Part shown: one piece after another, positions 25,805 to 36,479 of the stretch
How positions within the stretch are numbered: position 1 is the first letter of the stretch
How the letters are laid out: the number at the start of each line of letters is the position of its first letter
Assembly (NCBI RefSeq): GCF_921293095.1
Contig: NC_060252.1
Span: 6,696,001-6,760,000 of the forward strand
Direction of reading: 5' to 3'
Source of the DNA: Ischnura elegans
Taxonomy: Eukaryota; Arthropoda; Insecta; Odonata; Coenagrionidae
Length of the DNA stretch: 64,000 nucleotides
Made by a program: the position numbers and the translations under genes
Notes under the pieces: generated by a model
What the model saw: only the letters and a program-made list of their open reading frames with translations
What the model was told of the DNA's origin: nothing
Database searches by the model: none

Positions 25805-26139
25805 TATGCTTGTTATGCTTGAATGAAATAATCAATTAAGATTAGTGAAAATCACTAATTAAGAAGTAAAAGCAATCATTTACTCGAAATGCCGTTCCAT
25901 CATTCATCCACTTACTTTCTTGTCAAAATATAAACAATGGTCTCTAGCGATATCGTTCTGTGACGTCACGCGTCCATTGCTCCATGACACAGTGTTTTCA
26001 GGCTGCCGAGAAAGAATTATTTTTAAAGAGTGATATCTCAGTAAAAAACCGCAGGTCACCTGTGAAATTTTTACCAAATCCATTTTAGATAGTGGTCTTC
26101 CGATTCATCTGGTTATAAAAAATTGTGCATGTTCCCCAT

Positions 26140-26687
26140 TGTGTCGAGAGGGTCTCTTTTGGTCTTTCGTCTGCCTTGTGGATGCCTCTCGAACGTTTCC
26201 TTCGCTGTGTTCGATTCCTTCTCTCTGTGAAATTAATTGAACTAAAACTCTACTGACGTCACCAACTCATGATAATCGGGCGGAAACTCTATCGTTTTCA
26301 TAATTTTAAAATTTTGAGAGAATGGCCGAATGGGTCTGATGTTCTTCGTCTTTACTGATCTGTCCCTTCCATCTACTTCCGAATTATTTTTATACAATTT
26401 TGATTTCGAGTCTGACTAAACTACTCAATCATGATCAGTAGTTGGAAAACTTAATGTCACTAGTTCTTTTGACTTTAAAACGTCGGCAAAGAATCTCAGA
26501 GACGATTGTCCGGCCTTAGTATCACCGGAGACTCGACTACACCGCATTTATTAACCGACGAAATTCCTTTCAGTTGAGTCACATAGTAAGAAAGGAAGAG
26601 GAATACTGACGGTGGAGAAAAATCGTATCACGGGCTTTTAACTCTGGATACGTGATGCCAGAATCAAAAAGCCATTAACCAAATTCA
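26140..26687. other. intergenic, no gene recognised
   Basis: No recognised coding or repeat content. A TGACGTCA-like site (26253-26260) is present but has no context to support function. Confidence 0.5.
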
Positions 26688-26940
26688 CGAATGATGCTTC
26701 GGTCGAAAACTCGCCATTATTTCAACTACGGAAACTTTGATCCAAGCGCTCCGATTGGCCGCGAGTTTGCCCTGTTGCCGGATGCCTTGGATGCATCGCG
26801 ATCTCCTGCAGGCAAACCATTCGAAGTTACAAATTATCCAGAGCATCAGGCAACAGGGCAAACTCGCGGTCAATCGGAGCGCTTGGATCAGAGATTATAT
26901 GCTTTAAAAATGGTGACTTTTCGACCGAATTATCATTCGG
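26688..26940. repeat. foldback with long near-perfect core arms
   Basis: Core arms 26739-26785 and 26843-26889 (47 bases) match as reverse complements at all but about two positions, with a 57-base spacer. The similarity continues outward more weakly to CGAATGAT at 26688 and its complement at 26940. Such a structure is typical of a foldback MITE. The open frame that crosses it is a by-product of the palindrome. Confidence 0.85.
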
Positions 26941-26944
26941 GATT

Positions 26945-27820
26945 TTGGTTCATTCTCATGCATTGGCATCAGCTATCCCGGGTTCACATTTCATGGTACA
27001 ATTTTTCTCGACCCTGTTTGTCACTAAATGCTTTCCTTTTGCAAAGGAGATATAATCGTGGATTTGTTTCTTCAAAAGGCTTCGGTAAAAAGCGTTTTAA
27101 AATGTAACTGTATCAAAAAAGGCAATGTCATAGTTCAGTCCTGGTCTGTGATAGCCTCCTCGGACGATGCATCGCGGGCAGTCGCCAAAAAGGGGAAAGT
27201 TTGGGGGAGGCGGCGCTGAATGCCTCAAAGCTCACCCAAAATCTATCAGGATTTGATGTGAACCCTGACAAAGAAGGGAGAATATGTCCTGATTATGAAA
27301 AACGAGTCGTATTCCCAAAAAAAACATCACCCGGAGCAAAACTCGAGAAACTGATTTTCTGTCCATCTGCATTGCTTCATTTAATCGAGGTAATCAAGAT
27401 CCCTCGAAATTCTCGCCGCGTCACATTAAAAAAAATCCTGATGCCGAACGAAGTCCGTAGTTTTAATGATGGAGTTGAAGTTATCCATTAGAACATTTAA
27501 TGTGATAAAAGCTACTAAATGCCAAAGACGAATTGAGTGCTTCTCAGTCGAGTTATTCGGATTATACCATTAATCATTCGAAAGTTTCTTAGCAGATGCG
27601 ATGAAGGTACTTAATGTTAATGAACTTACACACGAGTGAATTGTGAAGCACACTCACACTCAAAATCCAGTCAAAACTCGGCACTTAGCTTCTAAAATAA
27701 GGGTTTAAATACCCCCAGAAATGTTTTCAAAGTTTCCAAAAGTATTGTAGGCGACTTATCAATCACAATTGATGTTAGCGTATTATAATTTGCAATGAAA
27801 CTTATAAATTTTTAAGGTAT
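26945..27820. other. intergenic, no gene recognised
   Basis: An open stretch at 27201-27491 has no recognised domain and no supporting splice or promoter context, so no gene is called. Confidence 0.5.
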
Positions 27821-27823
27821 GCA

Positions 27824-27946
27824 AGTTTTACAATTTTGAGTAAATATCTCAATCAAAAGTCTATACGCTAGCCAAATTTGTTCACTTACGGCAATTAAAC
27901 TACGGAATTGAATTGGACTTTATACCCCATACCCACGGAATGGCTA
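27824..27946 (+). repeat. dispersed repeat, copy 2 (partner at 22.7 kb)
   Basis: It carries the same ordered blocks as 22705-22825, with about one difference in eight to ten bases. Both copies end near TACCCCATAC.CA.GGAATG. Confidence 0.75.
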
Positions 27947-27949
27947 CTT

Positions 27950-28805
27950 GCTAAAAATGTCGCATAAGTTGCTCATGTAGTTACGACAACAATAGAAAAT
28001 TATTAATAAAATAGTTGATTTATAAATGAAAAAAATATTTCTTTACTTATTGAATAATCAAAAATAATCGCAAATACCCTAATGATATCGGCCAACACGA
28101 AATGAGTGCGATATTAAAAAATTGTGCGTCAGGCACCGACCGATTCGGAAAAGTTTTTGGGAATTTAATTAGGATTATAGTCAGGAATTACGGGTGATAA
28201 CATTACCAGGATATATTTACCACGCCTATAATTTACTTCATTCGTCAGAAAAAGATAAGGTTATCTGTAGCGTATTCGTTATTAGAGCTTTCTTAATGAA
28301 TATGCTGTAAAATAATTGTTAGGCTCCTACCATCTCAGAAAAGGTTTTGGGGGCTATTACGGCGATTATCGTCTGAAATAACGAGGTTGTCACATTGTGA
28401 GGACATATATTTACATGCCTATATTTTCTTAATTCGTCAAAGTCAAAAATATAAGATTGATTGTAGCATTTTCCTTTCAATCGGTTTCGTAATACCCGCG
28501 TCAAAGTAACAGCTTCGAAGCAAAAATGCGTCACATCCTTCCTCCACTTTAAATTGGCGAATAAATTGAAGTCGATTTTCCGAAGACCCAAATAGATTTC
28601 GTCCCGGATATTATGAACGACAATAAGGGACAGACCGGAGAAGGGAAAAAATCGGATCCCGCCAACGCAACGGTACCTCAGGGTACTGTCAATAAAGCGA
28701 TTTCCGAGTGCGTGGGTCGAAAGCCAAAGGAAATTTATCTGGACGGGAAAATGTATTCATCAATGACAGACGGTGAGCGTTCTAGGAGCTGGTCAACAGG
28801 GTACT
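27950..28805. other. no gene recognised; would be intron of the exon upstream
   Basis: If the exon at 28809-28914 is real, this is the start of its first intron. Positions 28600-28760 are GC-richer and open on the plus strand without a recognised domain. Confidence 0.4.
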
Positions 28806-28808
28806 TAC

Positions 28809-28914
28809 ATTTCTTCCCGGGTAGAGCTAGCACGGATGGGACCAGGTAGCCGTAGGTAGAGAGTAGAGTCAGGACGAGCGATATTGAGGCAGCCGACACC
28901 CAGCCCTCGGCCAT
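28809..28914 (-). CDS. candidate host first coding exon with signal/anchor peptide
   Basis: On the minus strand an ATG at 28914 in good context (A at -3, G at +4) opens a 35-codon frame beginning MAEGWVSAASISLVLTLLS and continuing to ALPGKK. It ends at AAAT|GTAAGT, a near-perfect splice donor (GTAAGT at 28808-28803), in phase 1. The peptide has a hydrophobic core of about 15 residues after a short polar N-terminus, like a signal peptide or membrane anchor. The 150-250 bases upstream on the minus strand are CpG-richer than the surroundings, as expected for a promoter and 5' leader. I do not recognise the protein and found no second exon. It is not linked to any mobile-element signature and is the best host-gene candidate here. 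Confidence 0.45.
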
Positions 28915-29200
28915 GATCACTGACGCCAGCGTCATCTACGGAGGCGAAGTGGAAGCGCGCAAAATCGATACGGACGAGGGGGAAGAACAAAAGACAGTCG
29001 GAATTGGCCTCGGCGAAAAGCAGCGACATTCAACCCATTTCAAAAGTGAAGCGACCAGAGTGTAAGAGTTAATTATGTCTCTGTAGGGGTCAGAGTTACC
29101 GGGGTTCGCAGAGATAAGAGGACTCGCCCCCCCACTAAGAAACGAGAAAAATAAGGAAAAATTAAGTCGGAACCGTTTTATTAATTTTTTCAATAAATTA
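28915..29200 (-). promoter_or_regulatory. possible promoter/5' leader of the minus-strand exon
   Basis: CpG dinucleotides are locally enriched between about 28870 and 29010. No TATA box or initiator can be assigned with confidence. The call depends on the adjacent exon. Confidence 0.25.
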
Positions 29201-29429
29201 CGTGCAAAGGCATGGCTACGGAATGTTTAGATACTCCGTCATATACATTATTAATTAATACATTGATGTATCATGCCCAGTACCCCACAAGCCGAGTGGT
29301 GGGGGGTGTCATTCTACCAGCTGTTAACCAAAAAATCATGCAAAACAATTAAAAAAAAGGACATGCTCGTGCGAAGTCCTGTCTATCATTCATGATATTT
29401 CTTGTATTAATCAGGGAAAGAACGAATTT

Positions 29430-29805
29430 CTACGTCAATCCGTTTCGGCAAAATATCTCTCTTAATTTACCGTTTCTGTCGGACCTAGAAATATAGTGAG
29501 GTTCTAACGCAATGTTCTTCGCGTCCCTCTGAAAGATATCTATTCTCACTTGCTCAAGCAATCTCAGAGTAGCCCGCAGCCTCCGCGGTTCTAGTTGCTC
29601 GCAGCCTAATTCGTTTAACATCTATGCAACGCATTCTGTACGCCCGTTGCGCAGAATCACGCAGCCTTCCTTTATATTTTTTTCAGTTCATGAATTAAGT
29701 TTTTCTGAACCGGATTCCATATTTTCGCTGCATATTCTAGTTGTGGCCGGACGAGTGCGAAACAGCATATTTTTTAACTTTTTAGTACAAAAATATTTTC
29801 ATAAC
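29430..29805 (-). pseudogene. CR1-like LINE reverse transcriptase C-terminal fragment
   Basis: The minus strand reads, with one stop, from an LVRPQLEYAA.IW-like block (about 29760-29720) through a segment containing MLNELGCEQLEPRRLRATL to ISRSDR. The segment ML..LG.E.L..RR..A.L.LL is the conserved tail of CR1/Jockey-group LINE ORF2. The RT domain itself is missing. The fragment at 14.2 kb belongs to the same part of the same group. No 3' repeat or target duplication was identified. Confidence 0.75.
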
Positions 29806-30168
29806 ACGCTTCAAGTATCCTAGCTTCTTAAGGACTTTGCTAAAAATATTTATGATATATGTTCTCTACGATAATTTTGAAGCTGTCGTAACTCCAAGAT
29901 GTGTCCTTCCTAAGAATATGTTAACCTAACTTAAGAATGATTTAAAACGCCCTGCTTTATCGATCCATCATCTTTTTCGTCAATGGTGAACTCTGTTAGT
30001 TCGATTACGCTCGAGAGATTGAGAAATGCAAGCCAAATAGCCTGAACTTGGCGAATGTTTCTGAAATTTCCTGACGGGCGCTATTGCCTCTCGTTTCCGA
30101 TGTTACGTTCTGCATTGTGACAACCACCAATGTCTGCAGTTGCCGAAAGTAGTTCCCCCTCGAGTCAT
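29806..30168. other. intergenic, no gene recognised
   Basis: No recognised coding or repeat content. Confidence 0.5.
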
Positions 30169-30376
30169 CCCTTAGCGAACAAACTGTTGAAATTTGGAAC
30201 AGTTAATTGGGACAGTAACTGATAAATCCAACAGTAACTGCTGAATTCATCAATGACTGTTGGATTTATCTGTTACCGTTAGAATTAACAGTTATTGTTT
30301 GTTTAAACAGTTGTTGTTAGTTTTAACAGTGGTCCCAATTTACTGTTGAAAATTTCAACAGTTTTTTCCCTGAGGG
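30169..30376. mobile_element. AACAGT-rich terminal-inverted-repeat MITE
   Basis: A 208-base element. The left end CCCTTAGCGAACAAACTGTT matches the complement of the right end (CCCTCAGGGAAAAAACTGTT) and continues through GAAATTT and AATTGGGAC. The interior consists largely of AACAGT/ACTGTT words in both orientations, so many alternative hairpins are possible. Target duplication unclear and superfamily not assigned. Confidence 0.75.
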
Positions 30377-30499
30377 TAAGACTTCAGTTCCCAATAATTT
30401 TTCCTTTATGACGAATGCCCGCGATACATCTGCTAAGAAGACCATTAGCACAGGAGCACATATCCTCTGATACTCCATTTTTTTACAAGAGGTCTGTTT

Positions 30500-30880
30500 A
30501 GAATATAACGGGAATTTATTTATTTTTTAATATTTACTCATCTGTTTACATTAATTTTGTCGCCTTCAAAAGAGTCCCCATTACATATAATGCACTTGTA
30601 CCAGCGCTCATTCCAATATTTGAAACACTTCTAAAACTCGATCTTTGGGACAGTCTTTACCCAGTGCCACCTATTCCTAGGTGGCTTTGCTTTACCTCTG
30701 TCAGTGATTACTTTTAATGTCATCTATGCTAATAAAACGACGACCCTATAAGGTTCTCTTTATTTTTGGAAAAAGTAGAAAGTCACTCTGAGCCATATCT
30801 GGCGAATATGGAGGCTGTGGCATCATTACAATATTGATATTGTTCAAATATTCACAAACGAGCGTTGAAGTGAGAGACGA
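30500..30880 (-). pseudogene. mariner transposase C-terminal remnant
   Basis: The minus strand contains MMPQPPYSPDMAQSDFLLFP, with the YSPDLAP.D block holding the last Asp of the mariner D,D34D triad. GRRF.S.DDIK and a degraded C-terminal tail follow. Stops and frame changes interrupt it, and the N-terminal DNA-binding and first catalytic parts are not found upstream. It is a different mariner lineage from the one at 46-47 kb, judging by the different tail. Confidence 0.8.
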
Positions 30881-31034
30881 AAATCGCCTATCTCATAAAA
30901 ACACGCCTAACCTTAGCGGCTGTCTCACACGAAGTAAACAATAAATATAGCTGAATAAGTTATCATACTTCGGGGACGTGTACACCAGGGTAGTAAAAAA
31001 AATTGACAATTGGACTCTCCAAACCTTCGGAAGA

Positions 31035-31695
31035 GGGTAGTTTCGTTCATCAAAGAAAACGAAAGGCATTGATTGCGATTCGTTACCCAACATTAGTGTA
31101 TTCATAATATACAAATTATTTGGTTTTAGAAATCTCAGTTTAGACGAATGTTAATGGTCAATTAACCTCATTTGAAAAAGGCAAGATTGGCGACCATGCG
31201 ATGCCGCTCCACGTGACGTCACAGGGACCTAGTTTCTATACGAGTAGATAGGAGTTTTACATTGTCTGAGATAACCAATGCATGCATGAGGCACAGAGCT
31301 CAGGGATACATCTCTTAATAAACACCTATTATAAAATTGCATAAGGTCGGAAAGTTTCCTTAGTTTGATAGGGTATTAATAATCCTTATTTAAGCCAAGC
31401 GCTCCCTGTTAGCAGGGTACTCTGCTACCTGCTAGCAGCCAGCATCGTAGCGGCGCACTATATCCTCGCCCCAAGGTCACCTCACACGGCGGAAGCGGGA
31501 AACAGAATGACGTCACACGGGCTTTCCCCAGCGTTCATACTTACCGTCGCGTTTTCGCGCGCTTGAAATTTTTCACTTTTCATTCAATCGCGAAAAATAG
31601 ATATCGTCATTTAAAAATCTAAAAGCGTGAAATGATTTGTCCAGGAGTAATAATCTTACGATTTTGGCAATAAAAAAATAATAGGAAACCACTCC
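31035..31695 (+). mobile_element. 650 bp TIR element, copy 1
   Basis: It matches 62897-63530 over its whole length at roughly 85-90 percent by eye. It starts GGGTAGTTTCGTTCATCAAAG and ends GGAAACCACTCC, the decayed inverted ends of the better-preserved second copy. It includes a conserved CACGTGACGTCACAGGGACC block and TCGCGTTTTCGCGCGCTTG. No coding potential. Non-autonomous. Confidence 0.8.
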
Positions 31696-31699
31696 ATTG

Positions 31700-34293
31700 A
31701 AAATTCCGTAATTTTAAGAATACATCTCGTATAATTATACTTCATAATATCTTCCGGTAACCAAATATTTATTTAGATTTCAGCGAAAGTATAGCTCATT
31801 TGCATATGAAATCAATGTTTTCCGATGCGTGCGAATTGAAATCAAAATACCAGTATAGGCAACCCGCATACCCATGCTTAGGGACGAATATAAGAGAGCC
31901 TAAGTGAAGAAATACCTCCGGCTCTCTATCTCAGTAGAAATATTTTTGCCGGGAGGCATAACATGCACGAATGAAAAGCTGCTTTTGCTTTACTTTGGGT
32001 ATTTGAAGTCTCAATTTTTTGCGAACAGAATGAAAAGAAGACCTCCGTTCTCCACGACAGATGTAGTTTTGGATCCATCATTGACGCCGCATTCTTAAGG
32101 CTCCCGGATACCTAGTCGAAAAACTACGCTGCAGACGTCTGGGCAGATTCGTCTGACGCCTCTGTTATTCTATGCACATAACATTTGAATGCATATTTAC
32201 GAAGAAGAAAGATCGATATTTGAAAAGATTATCGTAATTTTTCATTTCTCGTTTTTCACGCTGCAATATTGACCACGGAAAAACACGAAATCCGGTAAAA
32301 TTGGCTGCCTGCTACGGCGTGTATAATGACGAAACCCAAAATGTTTTACAGTCTTTATAAACTTTAATCCTTTATCTTCATATTAATTTATACTATTTTA
32401 ATGTAGTCCTCATAGAAGCGGCACTAAATCAATCTATGCGAACCTTTGCACGCTATTTTTGCGCTCTCCACGGCGGCGACGTTCTCCCGTTCACATCGCC
32501 CTCAGCCACTGAGCGAGTCTCATCGTGGCAGTGGAAGGGGACAACGCTTGTATGGAGTCTCTTGCCTTCAGTTCGCCGGCAGCCGCCGAGCTGCCGGGTA
32601 TGGCGGGAGAGAATGCTGCGTCATTGCTCTTTGCCGCGTGAGGGTCGCTCTTGTATGTGTGATGCGTGCTTCGGAGCCGAATTTTAATCTTGTCCAACAA
32701 CACGCTAAAGGACATGAATTGTTTCACGGTAGGAGCGCAGAACGCCACGTACTATTTAACAGTGCCTTATTGCCAAAATACTGTCATACCATGATGATTT
32801 TTCCCTGACTCTTTTGTTCCGATGCAATTACAAAAAAAACATATCAATACAACCAAGATGCATTTCCCACATTGCATGCGAGGAGATATACTTCGTACAT
32901 TTGCTATCGGTAATGCCGGTTTATTCTCAGCGAGGAGGATTGCTACAAATGACCCTGGTCAGTTTATATCCGCTTCAGTACTGCATTTTACCCTGATACA
33001 TCTGTTCATTTCGAGATTAAAAGTTTCCTCTCATCGGTGCAATCTCCCTTGCCATAATTTTATACGAAAAATAAGATCAATTACATTAATTCTGCTAAAA
33101 ATGAAAGATTAGCTTTATATTTATGAGTCTCGAATGTTTATTTTTTAAGAAATTCATTAGTTTAAATGCCTAAAATTATGTAACAAATATAATTCTTGAT
33201 AGCTCGAGTCACGTCATAGATTACGCATCGTATACCAGCGTGCAGATTTACATCCGTGTGTTCTATCACCGAAATTTTCCATTTTTTGTAATTGAAGTTT
33301 TTTATAACGTGCAAGTCAAGAACTCATGGACAACTTGTACTATGCATGATGCATGGAAACATGTTTGCTTAATTCATAAAAAACTTGCTAATTCTAAATT
33401 GGCAATTGTAATAAAAAATGCTAATTCTTCGGTGCATGCATTTGTCAATTGACAGGAAAATATTTAAGACATCGGTCTCTTACAACCCACGCTTGCACTC
33501 TACGGTCCCTAAAATAGAATTTTTCTTGGCTTCTTTTTTGTCTATTTGATCAATTGAGCCGGAAACTTAGATGAGTAAGTTATAATGCAAAAGATATGGC
33601 AGCATTTTCGAATTCGTTATTCCTACATACAGGGTAATGGTCTAATTTTTCTGTGGAATGAGTGTCGTTTTTTGGAAACTTAAAAATAGATAAAATATTT
33701 TAGGACTAGTTTTGTGTCTCTCATTATTTTAAACTTAAACAGAATATCATATCGCACACTATTTAATTGATTCAGGGATCCATAATTTTTTAAAGAGGTA
33801 ACAGGATGCACGAATGAGGAAAGGATTCCGCACTCGCGTCATCGCAATCCACGCAACACCGCATATTTTGATATTTTGCAGCATAAAAATGAGATAATTT
33901 GATTCTCATCTTCCCACTGTCCTATTCGTCTCTCGTCAATCCTTAGACCCTTGGTTTTTACTGCAAGTTCGCTCGCAGTTTCATCATTATCAAGTAAGCC
34001 TTATAAATCGAAAAAATAGGCATCAGTTTCAAATAATGTTACATTTTCATGGGTATCGAGTGAAGGACTTCTGGTTAAATTAGAATGAAATCACTATGGC
34101 AAATGCTTATTTCTTTTATCGGAATAATCTTATATTTCCCTTGGATTGGAACTGCCCGAAGATTTTTTAAATCTGGGACGGAAGTCATTGGAATATATGG
34201 TTGCACTGGACGCTTCCTCCGAGACGATACAAGTTCAAATCACGCAAGTGATAAAACAGAGTAGCTATTATGGGCTTATCTTGAACTGTTCGT
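31700..34293. other. intergenic, no gene recognised
   Basis: Positions 32440-32760 are clearly GC/CpG-richer than the flanks and open in both directions. The frames have no recognisable domain, so this may be a CpG-rich regulatory stretch or an unrecognised element. The remainder is AT-rich and featureless. Confidence 0.5.
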
Positions 34294-34383
34294 GATATCT
34301 GGTGATTTTTCCGGGTATTCTTCCGCGTTTATCCATTTTTAGTACGATATTTCGCCAAGGTTCCAGTTGGTTTCCTAGGTCCA

Positions 34384-34585
34384 CTGAAGTGTCGATGAAG
34401 AACAAAGAAGGCCGCTACTACCCGAGAATAATCAGGGAGGCAATTGAAATCGCCACAACAACAAAGAACTTCAACCTAGAAGACGGCTACACTCTCTCCA
34501 GCGCGAGGAAACGGGTCTTCAAAGATCGCAACCAATCAAGGCACACCTCCACAAAAAAGGCGGAAAACGGGGTGTATATAATATG
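34384..34585 (+). pseudogene. Penelope-like element C-terminal (GIY-YIG region) fragment
   Basis: The plus-strand frame reads RIIREAIEIATTTKNFNLED followed by GYTLSSA. The pattern REAIEI......FN..DG..LS is the tail after the GIY-YIG endonuclease domain in Penelope-like polyproteins. RT, the linker and the GIY-YIG core itself are missing. The frame stops at 34583-34585. The last 45 bases are homologous to sequence inside the foldback at 40.77 kb. Confidence 0.65.
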
Positions 34586-34610
34586 AACAACTTTATGCAT
34601 CTTTTCAGTG

Positions 34611-35187
34611 ACATCAAAACTATCGAAAAACTTGCCCAACATCCTTGCATCTGGGCGGAGACCTCAATGGCAAAAATACCGACTGGGACTTCAAAACTTT
34701 CGCCAGAAAAGCGAAATATAAAAACACCACAAAAACCTACTATGGAACTGAAGAAATCCCTGATTCCAAGGAGGTAAAATTCCTAGGAATAATGCTGGAT
34801 CCAAAGCTCTCTTAGAACAATCATATAGCTTACGCCACCAATAAGACACAAGCAGCAAACAATTCCCTCAACCCTCTGCTCAACAGGAGAAGCCGAATGA
34901 AACTCGACACCAAAAGAACAATCTACCTTGCCATGTTAGGCCCTCTTCTCACTTACAGCTACCCAGCATGGGCAGGGACTTCATACTCCAATCTAAGCAA
35001 ACTATACGTCAGCCAAAACAAGATACTCAGACGAATTGTTGATGCACCATGGTTCCTCAGAAATGACTATATCGCAAATAACCTAAACATTCCTCCCCTC
35101 TCCCAACACCTAACCAACCTAAAGGACAAATTTGAAAAATCACTAAATACAATAGACAAAACTCTCATACACGACATATGGGACTAC
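34611..35187 (+). pseudogene. Jockey-like LINE ORF2 with internal deletion
   Basis: Three pieces lie in order. The first, at about 34645-34690, has GGDLNGKNTDWD, like the GGDFNAKHTDWG block of the LINE AP-endonuclease. It runs without a break into the second, at 34700-34810: YYGTEEIPDSKEVKFLGIML, the region after the RT YADD box. The third, at 34897-35187, has MLGPLLTYSYPAWAGTSYSN, APWFLRN and LNIPPLSQHL. The whole RT palm is missing, so endonuclease and thumb are joined by deletion. A TGG-to-TAG stop lies at about 34813. CATCTTTTCAGTG flanks the piece on both sides (34598-34610 and 35188-35200). Confidence 0.75.
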
Positions 35188-35292
35188 CATCTTTTCAGTG
35201 GACCTGAGGAAGCCAACTGAATTGTAGGGGAAATATTGTCCTAAAAATGGATAAACGCGGAAGAATACCCGGAAAATCACCAGATATCATCA

Positions 35293-36479
35293 TAATCTCC
35301 GCGGAAGCTTACTTGGAAACTATTGAACCGCTCGTTCACATCACTGGGCCTTAGGTCGTAGGCGGCGGAAGACTGACTTGATGTTTGTGTGTTCATTGAT
35401 GTTGCCACTTGGTCCTCCACCTCTGGCAGCCCTTCCTTACTCTAGAATTTATACGCTATTATTATTAATAAAACATGTGCACCTTCCCATACACAATTTC
35501 GTCGATTTACCTGCGAAGCCAATATTTGCAGTAAATACGCCGCAAAAAGCATATTTTTTAACGATATATTTTTTTACTCACGTCTCGAACTGAAAGCTTT
35601 GGTTGAATAAGTAATCGTCTCCAGAATCTCCCAAAGAACAAAGGAACATATTCACCAATAAAATAACTTTTTAACAATTTTATCAATTTACTTTTCATGC
35701 GTGAATAGATTATGTGAACATTCACGCCCATTCTAACATTGGCAACAACGTCCTCCAACGATACACCGCCTGAAAATAGCCAAAATTATTGAGTCCGTCG
35801 TGCATCGATACTTATTTGTCAATTTATCTGTAGCATTTTATAAAAGTAAAATAGTAAAAAAAATATAAAATTAATTTTTTGCGATAGATATGTTATGCTT
35901 CGTTAGTTTTTACCAGAAAGACTTCTGCCGGGAATTGCATTTGAAAAGGGATTTGAAAGTTTTCTTTACAGAGTAGCGCCATGCAAATTGCATTAACATA
36001 TGAAAAAATATGATATAAAAGTGAAAAGCAAAGAAAAGAAAGCATATTTTTTCATGAAGAAAGCATTGGTGAAGTGGTATAGCACCCTTGTCCGAAACTT
36101 ATTTTATTGCTGGCACTGATAACTCAACATTTTTATATATCTCACAGCGAGCATCATTGTAATATATGGTAATGAACAAATTGATAATATTAACAGTGAC
36201 TCCAGAGATGCTACAAATACAGATCTAGAAGATACTCCGCAAACCAACAAAACAAAATCTGACGCAGAAATTGCCCATATGGTGATGGTAGAATTTATGC
36301 CACCTCCCATCCCACATAAATATTGTGGTGGATATATGTTATGGTAGAGAGGAAAGTTAACTTCAAAAGTAGCTTCAGTATTAATTGGGAAGCTGAGTAA
36401 GACAACGGTATTAATAAATCCGGTAAGCGGTATGGATTCTGGTTGTAGAGTTTGAGGAACGACCCACCGACTTAGTAGC
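35293..36479. other. intergenic, no gene recognised
   Basis: No recognised coding content. A weak continuation of the downstream LINE towards 36150 is possible but not demonstrable. Confidence 0.5.

Larger units (their letters stand above)
22931..26137. mobile_element. ISL2EU-type DNA transposon (THAP/DDE + YqaJ)
   Basis: The element begins GGGGAACATGCA at 22931 and ends in the exact complement TGCATGTTCCCC at 26137. It is flanked on both sides by AT (22929-22930 and 26138-26139), read as a 2-base target duplication. Inside are two convergent genes: a YqaJ-nuclease-like gene on the plus strand from the left, and a THAP-domain DDE_4-type transposase on the minus strand from the right. This combination is the hallmark of ISL2EU-type elements within the PIF/Harbinger/IS5-like DDE group. 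About 3.2 kb is left. Both genes are broken, so the copy is not autonomous, but the ends look intact enough to be mobilised in trans. Confidence 0.85.
34294..35292. mobile_element. Penelope-derived unit with inverted terminal repeats
   Basis: The terminal sequence at 35204-35292 (CTGAGGA, degraded stem, GAAATATTGTCC, AAACGCGGAA, ACCCGG, CACCAGATATCA) is present as an inverted copy at 34294-34383. Between them are a GIY-YIG-region fragment and a LINE fragment. Penelope-like elements often carry inverted terminal repeats of this sort, with a hammerhead motif. The same terminal family occurs at 40.6-41.0 kb. Confidence 0.65.

Noticed and set aside
26691..27107. 138-codon plus-strand frame
   Set aside because: It is created by the foldback at 26.7-26.9 kb and adjacent random openness.
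32446..32808. 120-codon frame in the CpG-rich stretch
   Set aside because: Openness on both strands is expected from low stop-codon frequency in GC-rich DNA. No domain recognised.
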